This document shows positions 27,387 through 35,001 of a stretch of DNA of 45,040 nt, piece by piece. The position numbers and the translations under genes were made by a program. The notes beneath the pieces are model-generated. The model did no database searches, was not told the origin of the DNA, and saw nothing but the letters and a program-made list of their open reading frames with translations. Source of the stretch: Moraxellaceae bacterium. Lineage in GTDB: Bacteria > Pseudomonadota > Gammaproteobacteria > Pseudomonadales > Moraxellaceae. Each line of letters opens with the position of its first letter. The stretch's first letter is position 1. The DNA lies in assembly GCA_025363155.1 (NCBI GenBank), contig JANYEL010000143.1:1-45040 (forward strand). The letters are read 5' to 3'.

Positions 27387-27818
27387 ATGATGTCCATTCA
27401 TTATTTACCAGAAGGCTATAACACGGTTAATTCGTATCTCGTTGTGCCGAATACCGATCAAGTGATTGAGTTTTTGATTCAAGTGTTTCAGGCGGAAGTG
27501 ATGGGTCGATTGACTTATCCTGATGGCAAAATTTCTCATGCTGAAGTTCAGTTGGGTAATTCGCGGGTGATGTTGAGCGAAGCAATTGAGGGCATGCCAG
27601 CTTTACCGTCTATGTTAGTTGTGTATGTTCCAAATGTAGATGAGGTTTATCAACGTGCTTTAGCTGCAGGTGCGAAATCTATTCGTGAACCGACTGATCA
27701 GTTTTATGGTGATCGTTCTGGTGGGGTAACGGATGTTGGCGGCAATCAATGGTGGATTCATACCCATATTGAGGATGTTTCATTTGAAGAGATTGAGAGG
27801 CGGGTGGCGCAGAAATAA
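27387..27818 (+). CDS. VOC family protein (PhnB/glyoxalase-like)
   Basis: A 143-residue vicinal-oxygen-chelate fold protein of the PhnB-like group. Characteristic parts are NSYLVVPNTDQVIEFLIQVF, DGKISHAEVQLGNSRVMLSE and the closing FYGDRSGGVTDVGGNQWWIHTH. The paired His and Glu positions usual for a metal site are partly present (SHAEV near residue 51, WWIHTH near 128), but a substrate cannot be assigned. AAGGAG three to eight bases upstream supports ATG at 27387 or the one directly after it. It is 28 bases after pqiC, so read-through from the operon is possible. Confidence 0.85.
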   Translation: MMSIHYLPEGYNTVNSYLVVPNTDQVIEFLIQVFQAEVMGRLTYPDGKISHAEVQLGNSRVMLSEAIEGMPALPSMLVVYVPNVDEVYQRALAAGAKSIREPTDQFYGDRSGGVTDVGGNQWWIHTHIEDVSFEEIERRVAQK

Positions 27819-27832
27819 AATTATAAAAATCG

Positions 27833-27906
27833 TAGGATGGGTTGACGCAGGAAACCCATGATTTATTTGATATCGTGGGATGGGTTTCGTGCTTCTACCC
27901 ATCCTA
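27833..27906. repeat. Nested palindromic repeat (GGATGGGT type)
   Basis: Outer arms TAGGATGGGT (27833-27842) and ACCCATCCTA (27897-27906) and inner arms AAACCCAT (27852-27859) and ATGGGTTT (27880-27887) are both perfect inverted repeats. GGATGGGTT...AACCCATC elements are common as dispersed repeats in many bacterial genomes. It lies between convergent genes. Confidence 0.75.
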
Positions 27907-27933
27907 TTGTTATTGCAAATTAATCTCAGAAAA

Positions 27934-27975
27934 CAAAAAAAAGGCACTTCATCATATTGATCAAGTGCCTTTTTA
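27934..27975. terminator. Bidirectional terminator between the VOC gene and rimO
   Basis: AGGCACTT (27942-27949) and AAGTGCCT (27963-27970) form a stem preceded by a run of A and followed by TTTTT. It should end rimO from the right and the VOC transcript from the left. Confidence 0.8.
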
Positions 27976-27989
27976 TTTCTCAAACCAGA

Positions 27990-29339
27990 TTACGCGTTCG
28001 CTACAACCAAATTCGCATACAAATCATATTCATCTGCATCGGTAATGGTCACTGTGACTTTATCACCAGATTTCAAACGCGCTAAATCATCAGCCGTCAA
28101 ATCTTCGATGTAGACGTGACCATCAATCTCTGGTGCATCCGCATAAGAACGTGCAATCGCTACAGAATGTTCCAAATCAAACTCATCAATCAACACTTCG
28201 AAAGTGCGACCAATACGCGCTTGTAACTTCTGTGCAGAAATCACTTGCTGAGTTTGCATGAAGCGCTCATAGCGTTCTTGCTGAATTTCTGGTGCAACGT
28301 GATCAGGTAGATCATTAGCCACTGCGCCTTCAACAGGCGAGTAGGTGAAACAACCAACGCGATCAAGCTGCGCTTCTTGCAACCAATCGAGTAAATATTG
28401 GAAATCTTCTTCAGTTTCACCAGGGAAACCAACAACAAACGTTGAACGAATAACGATATCAGGGCATTTGGCGCGCCATGCTGTGAGACGCTCAATCGTA
28501 TTTTCGCTGTGCGCAGGACGCTTCATTAACTTCAAAATACGTGGACTTGCGTGCTGAAATGGAATATCCAAATATGGCAAGATTTTGCCTTCAGCCATCA
28601 AATCAATCACCGCATCCACATGCGGATATGGGTAAACATAATGCAAACGTACCCAAACACCGAGCTGACCCAGCGCAGCACATAAGTCGATAAACTTACT
28701 TTTCAGCGGCTGGCCATTCCAGAAATCGAGTTTGTATTTCAGATCAACACCGTAAGCAGACGTATCTTGGGAAATCACCAAAACTTCTTGTACACCAGCA
28801 TTGACCAAGTTCTGTGCTTCTTCCATCACGCTGCTAATTGGACGAGATACCAAATCACCGCGCAATGAAGGGATGATGCAGAACGTACAACGATGATTAC
28901 AACCTTCCGAAATCTTTAAGTACGCATAATGCTTTGGCGTCAAACGAATGCCTTGTGGCGGCACGAGATCGAGGTACGGGTTGTGGTCAACTGGTTTTGG
29001 AACGTATTCATGGACGGCATTCATGACGTCTTGATAGGCTTGTGGGCCTGTAACTTTCAACACGCTTGGATGCATCGAACGGATTTTCTTTTCATCTTTA
29101 CCCAAACAGCCAGTCACGATCACTTTACCGTTTTCACTGATCGCTTCGCCAATTGCGTCGAGGGATTCCTGAACGGCAGACTCGATAAAGCCACAAGTAT
29201 TGACCACGACTAAATCCGCGCCTGCATAATCTGCGGCAACTTCATAGCCTTCAATACGGAGCTGGGTCAGGATTCTTTCAGAATCAACCAGTGCTTTAGG
29301 ACAACCGAGGGAAACAAAACCGACTTTTGGCGAACTCAT
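27990..29339 (-). CDS. rimO: Ribosomal protein S12 methylthiotransferase RimO
   Basis: A radical-SAM methylthiotransferase of about 449 residues that adds a methylthio group to the conserved Asp of ribosomal protein S12. The N-terminal MTTase domain starts [20 protein letters not shown], with its three cluster cysteines in LGCPK, NTCGF and TGCLG; the radical-SAM motif CNHRCTFC follows near residue 150; a TRAM domain closes the protein. The frame extends to a TTG at 29361-29363 and contains ATG codons at 29346-29348 and 29337-29339; the last gives the MSSPKVGF start seen in relatives. It stands alone and divergent from ntrB. Confidence 0.93.
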   Translation of the reverse strand: MSSPKVGFVSLGCPKALVDSERILTQLRIEGYEVAADYAGADLVVVNTCGFIESAVQESLDAIGEAISENGKVIVTGCLGKDEKKIRSMHPSVLKVTGPQAYQDVMNAVHEYVPKPVDHNPYLDLVPPQGIRLTPKHYAYLKISEGCNHRCTFCIIPSLRGDLVSRPISSVMEEAQNLVNAGVQEVLVISQDTSAYGVDLKYKLDFWNGQPLKSKFIDLCAALGQLGVWVRLHYVYPYPHVDAVIDLMAEGKILPYLDIPFQHASPRILKLMKRPAHSENTIERLTAWRAKCPDIVIRSTFVVGFPGETEEDFQYLLDWLQEAQLDRVGCFTYSPVEGAVANDLPDHVAPEIQQERYERFMQTQQVISAQKLQARIGRTFEVLIDEFDLEHSVAIARSYADAPEIDGHVYIEDLTADDLARLKSGDKVTVTITDADEYDLYANLVVANA

Positions 29340-29464
29340 ATAACTCATCAACTCAAATAACAAACTTTAGACGTGCGTATTGTATGCGCTTTAGGCAGTA
29401 GACGTAAGCATTCCTGTGATTTATTCAGTAAGAAGCGATGAACGTCCAGTCTATATATTTGCTG

Positions 29465-29481
29465 CGCATTGTTTTGGTGCT
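29465..29481 (+). promoter_or_regulatory. NtrC-type enhancer box 1
   Basis: CGCATTGTTTTGGTGCT matches 13 of 17 positions of an NtrC site written as TGCACTATTTTGGTGCA. It lies 34 bases, about three helical turns, from box 2 and in the same orientation. Confidence 0.55.
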
Positions 29482-29498
29482 ATATTTGCTTAAAATAA

Positions 29499-29515
29499 TG
29501 CATTATTTTGGTGCA
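29499..29515 (+). promoter_or_regulatory. NtrC-type enhancer box 2
   Basis: TGCATTATTTTGGTGCA matches 16 of 17 positions of TGCACTATTTTGGTGCA. Its centre is about 200 bases before the expected sigma-54 start site, a usual enhancer distance. Confidence 0.7.
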
Positions 29516-29681
29516 AATAAAAACGATAACCGATTTAAAACAGGCTAATATGTCATGTAGATGAGCTATTCTTTGATAGTTTGTGCCAATCTGGAACCAT
29601 AATTTGAAAAATGTGATTAAGATTACCCGTTCGCCTAACAGAATGTATTAATTCGCACTTTTTATCACGTTACATAAAAGT

Positions 29682-29697
29682 TGGCGTGTGTTTTGCA
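29682..29697 (+). promoter_or_regulatory. Sigma-54 (-24/-12) promoter of ntrBC
   Basis: TGGCGTGTGTTTTGCA has TGGC, seven bases and TTGCA, with GG and GC exactly ten bases apart. Together with the two upstream NtrC-type boxes this predicts an NtrC-activated, RpoN-dependent transcript with a leader of about 155 bases. Confidence 0.7.
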
Positions 29698-29863
29698 CTG
29701 TATTAGTGATGTTGATGAGCCGTATTCATGTGAATGGTTGTCATTTTGATGCAGATGTTATGAAACCTAATAATTTTTCAGTAATTTTTTATTTGATTCA
29801 CCCAAATATTAACCAAGCGATTAACGCAATTATTTATCCAAGTTGTTTATGCAACGGAGTGCT

Positions 29864-30979
29864 ATGAAACTCGAGCAATATCAACGCATCACTGATCATA
29901 TGTTGACCGCTATTATTTTAGTGCGTTCCGATCTCAGTATTGAATATCTCAATCCTGCCTGTGAAGCGCTCATTGAACTCAGTCAATTTAGAGCATTGAA
30001 ACAGCCTTTGCTATCTATTCTGATTGATCAAGATGCGCAATTTGATGCGCAAATTGCATTGTCACGCCTGCTGGCAAATGGTCAGCCATACACACGCCGT
30101 GAAGCAATTCTGAAAGTGGGATTACGCGACAAAGTAGTGGATTACACCGCATCGCTGATTATGGATAACGATGCGCCTGATGACATCGAACATCATCGAA
30201 TCCTATTTGAAATTCAACCTATGGATCGGTTATTGCGGATTAGCCGTGAAGAGCATTTGACGCAGCAACATTCGATTGCGCGCCAACTGGTGCGCGGTGT
30301 TGCCCATGAAATCAAAAATCCATTGGGCGGTATTCGTGGTGCAACGCAATTATTGGCGCGGACATTGCCTGAAGCCAGTGCAGAATATACCGATGTGATT
30401 ATTAGCGAAGTTGATCGCTTACGTCATTTAGCAGACACGATGTTGGGTTCAAGAAAGCCGCCAGCGTTTGCATTGGTCAATGTGCATGAGCCACTAGAGC
30501 GCGTGCGTGCATTGATTCTTAGTCAATTCATGAGTCAGTTTTCATCGCCGCCAGAAGTTAAATTTGAAGTGGTGCGTGACTATGATTTGTCATTGCCAGA
30601 AATGCGCGCAGATAAAAATCAATTGATCCAAGTCATGCTGAATATTGCCGTGAATGCACTGCAAGCCATGACTGAAAATACCCACAAAATGCTGGGACGT
30701 ACGCCGACGCTGATTTTTAGAACACGTATTTTGAGGATGTTTACCATCAACAATACGCTTCATCGCAGCGTGATTCAGGTTGATCTTGAGGACAACGGTC
30801 CGGGTATTCCGGAAGAGCTGGTTGAGTCAATTTTTTACCCAATGGTCACGGGGCGTGCTAATGGCACGGGACTTGGTTTGAGTATTGCTCACGATATCAT
30901 CCATCTACACAACGGCATGATTGAATGCCATTCTATGGCTGGCAAAACAATTTTTAGTTTATTTTTACCTTGGGAGTAA
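29864..30979 (+). CDS. ntrB: Nitrogen regulation sensor histidine kinase NtrB (GlnL)
   Basis: A 371-residue soluble sensor kinase. An N-terminal PAS-like domain (IILVRSDLSIEYLNPACEAL) is followed by the H-box VAHEIKNPLGG with phospho-acceptor His148, the N-box VMLNIAVNALQAM, and G-boxes DNGPGIPEE and GTGLGLSIAHDI. NtrB phosphorylates NtrC under nitrogen limitation and, with PII, removes the phosphate under excess. The frame opens with TTG at 29843 and has an ATG at 29849; CGGAG four bases before the ATG at 29864 decides the start. ntrC follows after three bases. No glnA gene precedes it here. Confidence 0.93.
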   Translation: MKLEQYQRITDHMLTAIILVRSDLSIEYLNPACEALIELSQFRALKQPLLSILIDQDAQFDAQIALSRLLANGQPYTRREAILKVGLRDKVVDYTASLIMDNDAPDDIEHHRILFEIQPMDRLLRISREEHLTQQHSIARQLVRGVAHEIKNPLGGIRGATQLLARTLPEASAEYTDVIISEVDRLRHLADTMLGSRKPPAFALVNVHEPLERVRALILSQFMSQFSSPPEVKFEVVRDYDLSLPEMRADKNQLIQVMLNIAVNALQAMTENTHKMLGRTPTLIFRTRILRMFTINNTLHRSVIQVDLEDNGPGIPEELVESIFYPMVTGRANGTGLGLSIAHDIIHLHNGMIECHSMAGKTIFSLFLPWE

Positions 30980-30982
30980 GTT

Positions 30983-32479
30983 ATGTCGAACGAGACCATT
31001 TGGATCATCGACGATGACCGTGCCATCCGCTGGGTACTGGAAAAAACATTCAAAGAAGAAGGTTTAAACGTAATCAGCTTTGAAGAAAGCCAAAGCGCGC
31101 TGACGCGTCTTGAGCGCGAGCAACCTGATGCTATTCTGACTGATATTCGTATGCCAGGAATGGATGGCTTGACGTTTTTAGCACGCGTTAAAGATGCATA
31201 TCCTGATTTGCCTGTCATCATTATGACTGCGCATTCGGACTTGGAATCTGCAGTTTCTAGCTATCAAACGGGTGCATTTGAATATTTGCCAAAGCCTTTT
31301 GATATTGATGAAGCGTTAGCGTTAGTACAACGTGCGATTCAACATACCGCTCAAATTCAAGCACGCGTTAATAATGATATGGTCGCGAGTAAGCCAATTC
31401 GTTCGGTTGATATCATTGGTGAATCACCAGCGATGCAGGAAGTTTTCCGCGCGATTGGACGTTTAGCGCAGTCACACATTACTGTGCTGATTAATGGTGA
31501 GTCGGGGACAGGTAAAGAGTTGGTTGCGCATGCATTGCACCGCCATTCGCCACGTGCCAAGAAGCCATTCATTGCGTTGAATATGGCGGCAATTCCAAAA
31601 GACTTGATCGAAACCGAATTGTTTGGGCATGAAAAAGGCGCTTTTACAGGTGCAAATACCCAACGCCAAGGTCGTTTTGAACAAACCAATGGCGGCACGT
31701 TATTCCTCGATGAAATTGGCGACATGCCATTTGAAACGCAAACTCGATTATTACGCGTGTTAGCGGAAGGTGAGTTCTATCGCGTCGGCGGTCATATGCC
31801 CGTGCATGTCGATGTGCGCATCATCGCGGCAACCCATCAAAATTTGGAAAAATTAGTTGCTGAAGGCAAGTTCCGCGAAGATTTGTATCATCGTTTGAAT
31901 GTCATTCGAATTCATATTCCGCGCTTGCGTGACCGCAGCGAAGATATTCCGATGTTGGCAGAACATTTTCTACAACGTGCAGGGCATGAGCTGTCTGTCG
32001 AACCTAAACAACTCCGTAGTGAAACAGCGGCGTTTCTCCAACAGTTACCATGGCCGGGGAATGTGCGTCAGTTAGAAAATGCCTGTCGTTGGCTGACTGT
32101 CATGGCGAGTAGCCGTGAAGTGTTGCTCTCTGATCTTCCGCCAGAACTTCGTTCGCCTAGCACCGCGCAATCTCATGCAGCTGTAAAAGTAGATGGCATG
32201 ACTGCAGGACAACCACAAGTGTCTCCAGTCCAATCGTCACTGGAATGGGATGCAGCGCTGAGTTTGTGGGCGAAGCAGCATTTGATGAACGGCGAGCAGC
32301 AAATTCTCAATACTGCAACGCCGATGTTTGAGCGTGTCATGATTTTGGCCGCATTAGAACATAGCCAAGGTAAAAAACGTTTGGCTTCTGAGCTACTGGG
32401 TTGGGGGCGTAATACCTTAACGCGTAAGCTGAAAGAACTTGGAATTTCGAGTGCAGAAGATGATGAAGATGCTGCTTAA
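30983..32479 (+). CDS. ntrC: Nitrogen regulation response regulator NtrC (GlnG)
   Basis: A 498-residue sigma-54 activator with three domains: receiver (phospho-acceptor D54, K104), AAA+ domain with Walker A GESGTGKE (172-179), the sigma-54-contacting GAFTGA loop (219-224) and LFLDEIGDMPF, and a C-terminal Fis-type helix-turn-helix (KKRLASELLGWGRNTLTRKLKE). Phosphorylated NtrC forms hexamers that open RpoN promoters from upstream sites. It is translated with ntrB and is the plausible activator of both -24/-12 promoters seen in this window, including its own. Confidence 0.96.
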   Translation: MSNETIWIIDDDRAIRWVLEKTFKEEGLNVISFEESQSALTRLEREQPDAILTDIRMPGMDGLTFLARVKDAYPDLPVIIMTAHSDLESAVSSYQTGAFEYLPKPFDIDEALALVQRAIQHTAQIQARVNNDMVASKPIRSVDIIGESPAMQEVFRAIGRLAQSHITVLINGESGTGKELVAHALHRHSPRAKKPFIALNMAAIPKDLIETELFGHEKGAFTGANTQRQGRFEQTNGGTLFLDEIGDMPFETQTRLLRVLAEGEFYRVGGHMPVHVDVRIIAATHQNLEKLVAEGKFREDLYHRLNVIRIHIPRLRDRSEDIPMLAEHFLQRAGHELSVEPKQLRSETAAFLQQLPWPGNVRQLENACRWLTVMASSREVLLSDLPPELRSPSTAQSHAAVKVDGMTAGQPQVSPVQSSLEWDAALSLWAKQHLMNGEQQILNTATPMFERVMILAALEHSQGKKRLASELLGWGRNTLTRKLKELGISSAEDDEDAA

Positions 32480-32504
32480 TATTTAAAGTTTTGCAGATTA
32501 AGTT

Positions 32505-32543
32505 AAAAAAGTCTCACAGTTTATTGATTGTGAGACTTTTTTT
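32505..32543. terminator. Bidirectional terminator after ntrC
   Basis: AAAAAA then GTCTCACA (32511-32518) pairs with TGTGAGAC (32529-32536), followed by seven T. It separates ntrC from the convergent DUF3617 gene. Confidence 0.85.
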
Positions 32544-32567
32544 ATTAAAAAAAATCTGATGAAATGA

Positions 32568-33128
32568 TTATTTTGGAGCACTTGGTGCGCGTTTATGAAT
32601 TGCATCCATTTTTGCTTTCCAATCTACACGCGGTGGAATCCTCGCACAACTTGAAGACAGCCACTGGCCTTTAATATCAATGTGAATCTTTCCATTTTTG
32701 GGTTGAGTGATATCAATCGTTCCCACCATTTTTTCAGGTGTGATCGCTTCTACAGTTGAGATGGCTGACGATTCGTGTGGTGGAGGGCAGCTACTTTGTG
32801 TCGTCATCTTATTTGATGAACTAGAAATAATTTTACTTGTGCAATTGAGGATTTGTGCTGACTCAAGCATTTTGTTCTGGTTCAAGTCGTCTTGGGTAAT
32901 ACAACTTTTGGTGACATGAGGTTTTTGGCTGGCTTTAATTTGCGCTTCAAACTGCGCACGCATTTGTGGTGGTATTTTTGCGAGTGTCTCTGCGGGAATA
33001 GTTGATTGATTCATTGAGCTGCTAGTTGTTGTTTCCCATGCACCCGTTTTTACAGAAAATGAAGATGCAAGGGTAATGGTGGGGACAATGAGAGTGACTA
33101 ATAGGAGAGTTGTTTTGAGCTTAGCCAT
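32568..33128 (-). CDS. DUF3617 domain-containing exported protein
   Basis: A 186-residue secreted protein of unknown role. From the ATG at 33126-33128 the signal peptide is clear (KLKTTLLLVTLIVPTITLAS). The mature part has the DUF3617 pattern: KTGAWETTTSS, then PPQMRAQFEAQ, a Cys in KSCITQDDL and another in ILNCTSK, and a later pair (SSCPPP, SSSCARIPP) that may form disulfides. The frame runs 25 codons further upstream, but those residues lack signal character and GGAG/AAAGG sites sit before 33128. It stands alone. Confidence 0.8.
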   Translation of the reverse strand: MAKLKTTLLLVTLIVPTITLASSFSVKTGAWETTTSSSMNQSTIPAETLAKIPPQMRAQFEAQIKASQKPHVTKSCITQDDLNQNKMLESAQILNCTSKIISSSSNKMTTQSSCPPPHESSAISTVEAITPEKMVGTIDITQPKNGKIHIDIKGQWLSSSCARIPPRVDWKAKMDAIHKRAPSAPK

Positions 33129-33242
33129 GACCTTTACTCCGAAATCTTGATGGAATTTTTTGTATAGTTTTGGGTAAATATCGTTCGATGCACTAGTGTG
33201 CACAAGATTTAATCAATAGGCAATATTCAAATGACGAGCAAC

Positions 33243-33278
33243 AAAAAAGCCCTCAAGCTAATTGCTCAAGGGCTTTTT
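33243..33278 (-). terminator. Terminator after tRNA-Leu
   Basis: GCCCT/AGGGC and AGC/GCT arms with a two-base mismatch form a hairpin with AAAAAA on the left and TTTTT on the right. On the minus strand it follows the tRNA by about 35 bases. Confidence 0.7.
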
Positions 33279-33312
33279 CATATCTATCGCGAGCAATAGT
33301 TAACACAAATAA

Positions 33313-33397
33313 TGGTGGGGATGGAGAGACTCGAACTCTCACGTATTGCTACGCCAGAACCTAAATCTGGTGCGTCTACCAATTTCGCCACATCCCC
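33313..33397 (-). tRNA. tRNA-Leu (anticodon UAG)
   Basis: On the minus strand the acceptor arms GGGGATG and CATCCCC pair, followed by discriminator A and an encoded CCA. The anticodon arm is CCAGA-TTTAGGT-TCTGG, giving anticodon TAG, which reads CUN leucine codons. The T arm is GAGAG-TTCGAGT-CTCTC. The long variable arm and the total of 85 bases are typical of class II tRNA-Leu. Confidence 0.95.
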
Positions 33398-33493
33398 AGC
33401 GGGGCACATCATATCAATATCAGCTTCAACTAGATAGCCTTAGAACACTCGTTTTGCTTAATTACACGCGCAGTAGGCGAATATTTAAACAGT

Positions 33494-33910
33494 TCAAGTT
33501 GTTGCGTCTTGTTCTTCCACTTTCTTATGAGATAGTTTGCCATGTGACAGCATGTAATGCTGTCCGATAGGATCAAGCGGATCATGTAAATGTAACGTCA
33601 CATGATGCTTATGTGTGAATCTGCCATAAGGATGCGCAGTAGGGAATGGATGGGCTAAATGATCTTTAACGCGTTTTAAAATCCACGGATGTGCTGCAAT
33701 ATTTAAGTCTAAAAATGCAGCTTTTCGGCCATAAAAATCTTGCCAAATACCCAAGTCATACGTCAGACGTCGAAAATTATCTAAAAATTCATCGAAATCG
33801 TTTGCGCTGAAGCTGACGGTTCTTGTTATTTTCTTAAACAATAAACCGCCTGACTGTTCGTCAGCTGTAGTATAGAAAGACTTATTAGAAGGTTCTTTTT
33901 CAACTGACAA
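33494..33910 (-). CDS. Conserved-looking hypothetical protein
   Basis: A 138-residue soluble protein that I do not recognise. It has no membrane segment or signal. Notable features are an aromatic central region (NFRRLTYDLGIWQDFYGRKA) and a His-rich C-terminal third (THKHHVTLHLHDPLDPIGQH), which might bind metal. The start is TTG at 33908-33910: GGAG lies eight bases upstream, and the nearby ATG at 33915-33917 is in another frame and would stop after five codons. It lies 36 bases after dapD in the same direction and may be co-transcribed with it. Confidence 0.65.
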   Translation of the reverse strand: MSVEKEPSNKSFYTTADEQSGGLLFKKITRTVSFSANDFDEFLDNFRRLTYDLGIWQDFYGRKAAFLDLNIAAHPWILKRVKDHLAHPFPTAHPYGRFTHKHHVTLHLHDPLDPIGQHYMLSHGKLSHKKVEEQDATT

Positions 33911-33946
33911 AACGCATACTCCAGAATTTAGATTAAAAGTTAATAA

Positions 33947-34771
33947 TTAATCTACACGCAATAATTCATTCAAGCCTGTTTTAGAACGAGTTTGCGCATC
34001 GACTTTCTTCACAATCACAGCAGCGTACAGACTGTATTTACCATCTGCAGAGGGTAAGTTACCTGCTACAACCACTGAACCAGCAGGGACGCGACCATAG
34101 GTCACTTCGCCAGTTTCACGGTCATAAATCTTGGTTGATTGACCTATATAAACGCCCATTGAAATCACTGAACCTTCTTCAACGATCACGCCTTCAACAA
34201 TCTCAGAACGCGCACCAATAAAGCAGTTGTCTTCAATAATTGTTGGGTTCGCTTGCAATGGCTCAAGTACACCACCAATGCCCACACCACCTGATAAATG
34301 CACGTTTTTACCGATTTGCGCACATGAACCTACTGTTGCCCATGTATCGACCATTGTGCCTTCATCGACATACGCGCCGATATTGACATACGAAGGCATC
34401 AAGATGACGTTACGTGCAATAAAGCTACCTTTACGTGCAGTTGCAGGAGGTACAACACGAATACCCGCAGCTTGGAATTGTGCCTCATTCCAGTCAGCAA
34501 ACTTTGTAGGAACTTTGTCAAAGTATTGTAATGAATTGCCACCGCTTTGAGTCACGTTGTCATTTAAGCGGAAAGAGAGCAGTACTGCTTTCTTCAACCA
34601 TTGATTGACTTGCCATGCGCCATTGAGTTTTTCTGCAACGCGTAGTGAACCATTATCTAAGCCTGCAAGTGCTTCTGCAACTGCATCACGTACATCTTGT
34701 GGCGCGTTGGTCGGTGAAAATTGCAGACGGTCTTCAAAGGCTTGTTCAATGATGTTAGCAAGTTGAGTCAT
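33947..34771 (-). CDS. dapD: Tetrahydrodipicolinate N-succinyltransferase DapD
   Basis: A 274-residue left-handed beta-helix enzyme. It transfers succinyl from succinyl-CoA to tetrahydrodipicolinate in lysine and diaminopimelate synthesis. Hexapeptide-repeat turns are visible ([52 protein letters not shown]), and the length is exactly that of other DapD proteins. The frame extends 27 codons upstream, but the ATG at 34769-34771 gives the usual [15 protein letters not shown] start with GGA eight bases before it. A stem-loop lies about 55-95 bases upstream in the leader. Confidence 0.95.
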   Translation of the reverse strand: MTQLANIIEQAFEDRLQFSPTNAPQDVRDAVAEALAGLDNGSLRVAEKLNGAWQVNQWLKKAVLLSFRLNDNVTQSGGNSLQYFDKVPTKFADWNEAQFQAAGIRVVPPATARKGSFIARNVILMPSYVNIGAYVDEGTMVDTWATVGSCAQIGKNVHLSGGVGIGGVLEPLQANPTIIEDNCFIGARSEIVEGVIVEEGSVISMGVYIGQSTKIYDRETGEVTYGRVPAGSVVVAGNLPSADGKYSLYAAVIVKKVDAQTRSKTGLNELLRVD

Positions 34772-34824
34772 GGGAGATTCCATTAATTTTAAAGTGAAAA
34801 AAGAGATAATCATTTGCAGTGGTT

Positions 34825-34866
34825 TTGCGTCTATTTTGCGCTGATTTTGCATCAGCTAAGACGCAA
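34825..34866 (-). other. Nested hairpin in the dapD leader
   Basis: TTGCGTCT (34825-34832) pairs with AGACGCAA (34859-34866), and inside it GCTGAT (34840-34845) pairs with ATCAGC (34851-34856), both perfectly. The element ends 53 bases before the dapD start codon. It is too small for a lysine riboswitch. It may be a regulatory leader structure. Confidence 0.4.
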
Positions 34867-34902
34867 GTAGATAAAAGCATGGGCGAATTGTAACGTAAAT
34901 TG

Positions 34903-34937
34903 AGACGTGATGGCGAGTTGAGATACCGATCACGTCT
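34903..34937. other. Perfect 9-bp dyad between mctP-like gene and dapD
   Basis: AGACGTGAT (34903-34911) and ATCACGTCT (34929-34937) are perfect inverted repeats with a 17-base loop. On the plus strand a TTTTT follows, but no plus-strand gene needs a terminator here. It could be a weak terminator of the symporter transcript or an operator for dapD. Confidence 0.35.
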
Positions 34938-35001
34938 AGCTTTTTATAAGTAAGCTGTAACAAGAGCATTCAATGAGGGATATAGATCACGTTTTGCATG
35001 A

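Larger units (their letters stand above)
29340..29863. other. Regulatory intergenic region upstream of ntrB
   Basis: This stretch of about 520 bases carries no gene. It holds two NtrC-type boxes (29465-29481 and 29499-29515) and a sigma-54 promoter (29682-29697), all described separately. The segment 29516-29681 has no further clear element. Confidence 0.65.

Noticed and set aside
29499-29515. The palindromic TGCA...TGCA box as a control site for rimO
   Set aside because: Its orientation-independent enhancer form and the plus-strand sigma-54 promoter point to ntrBC; no matching -24/-12 element faces rimO.
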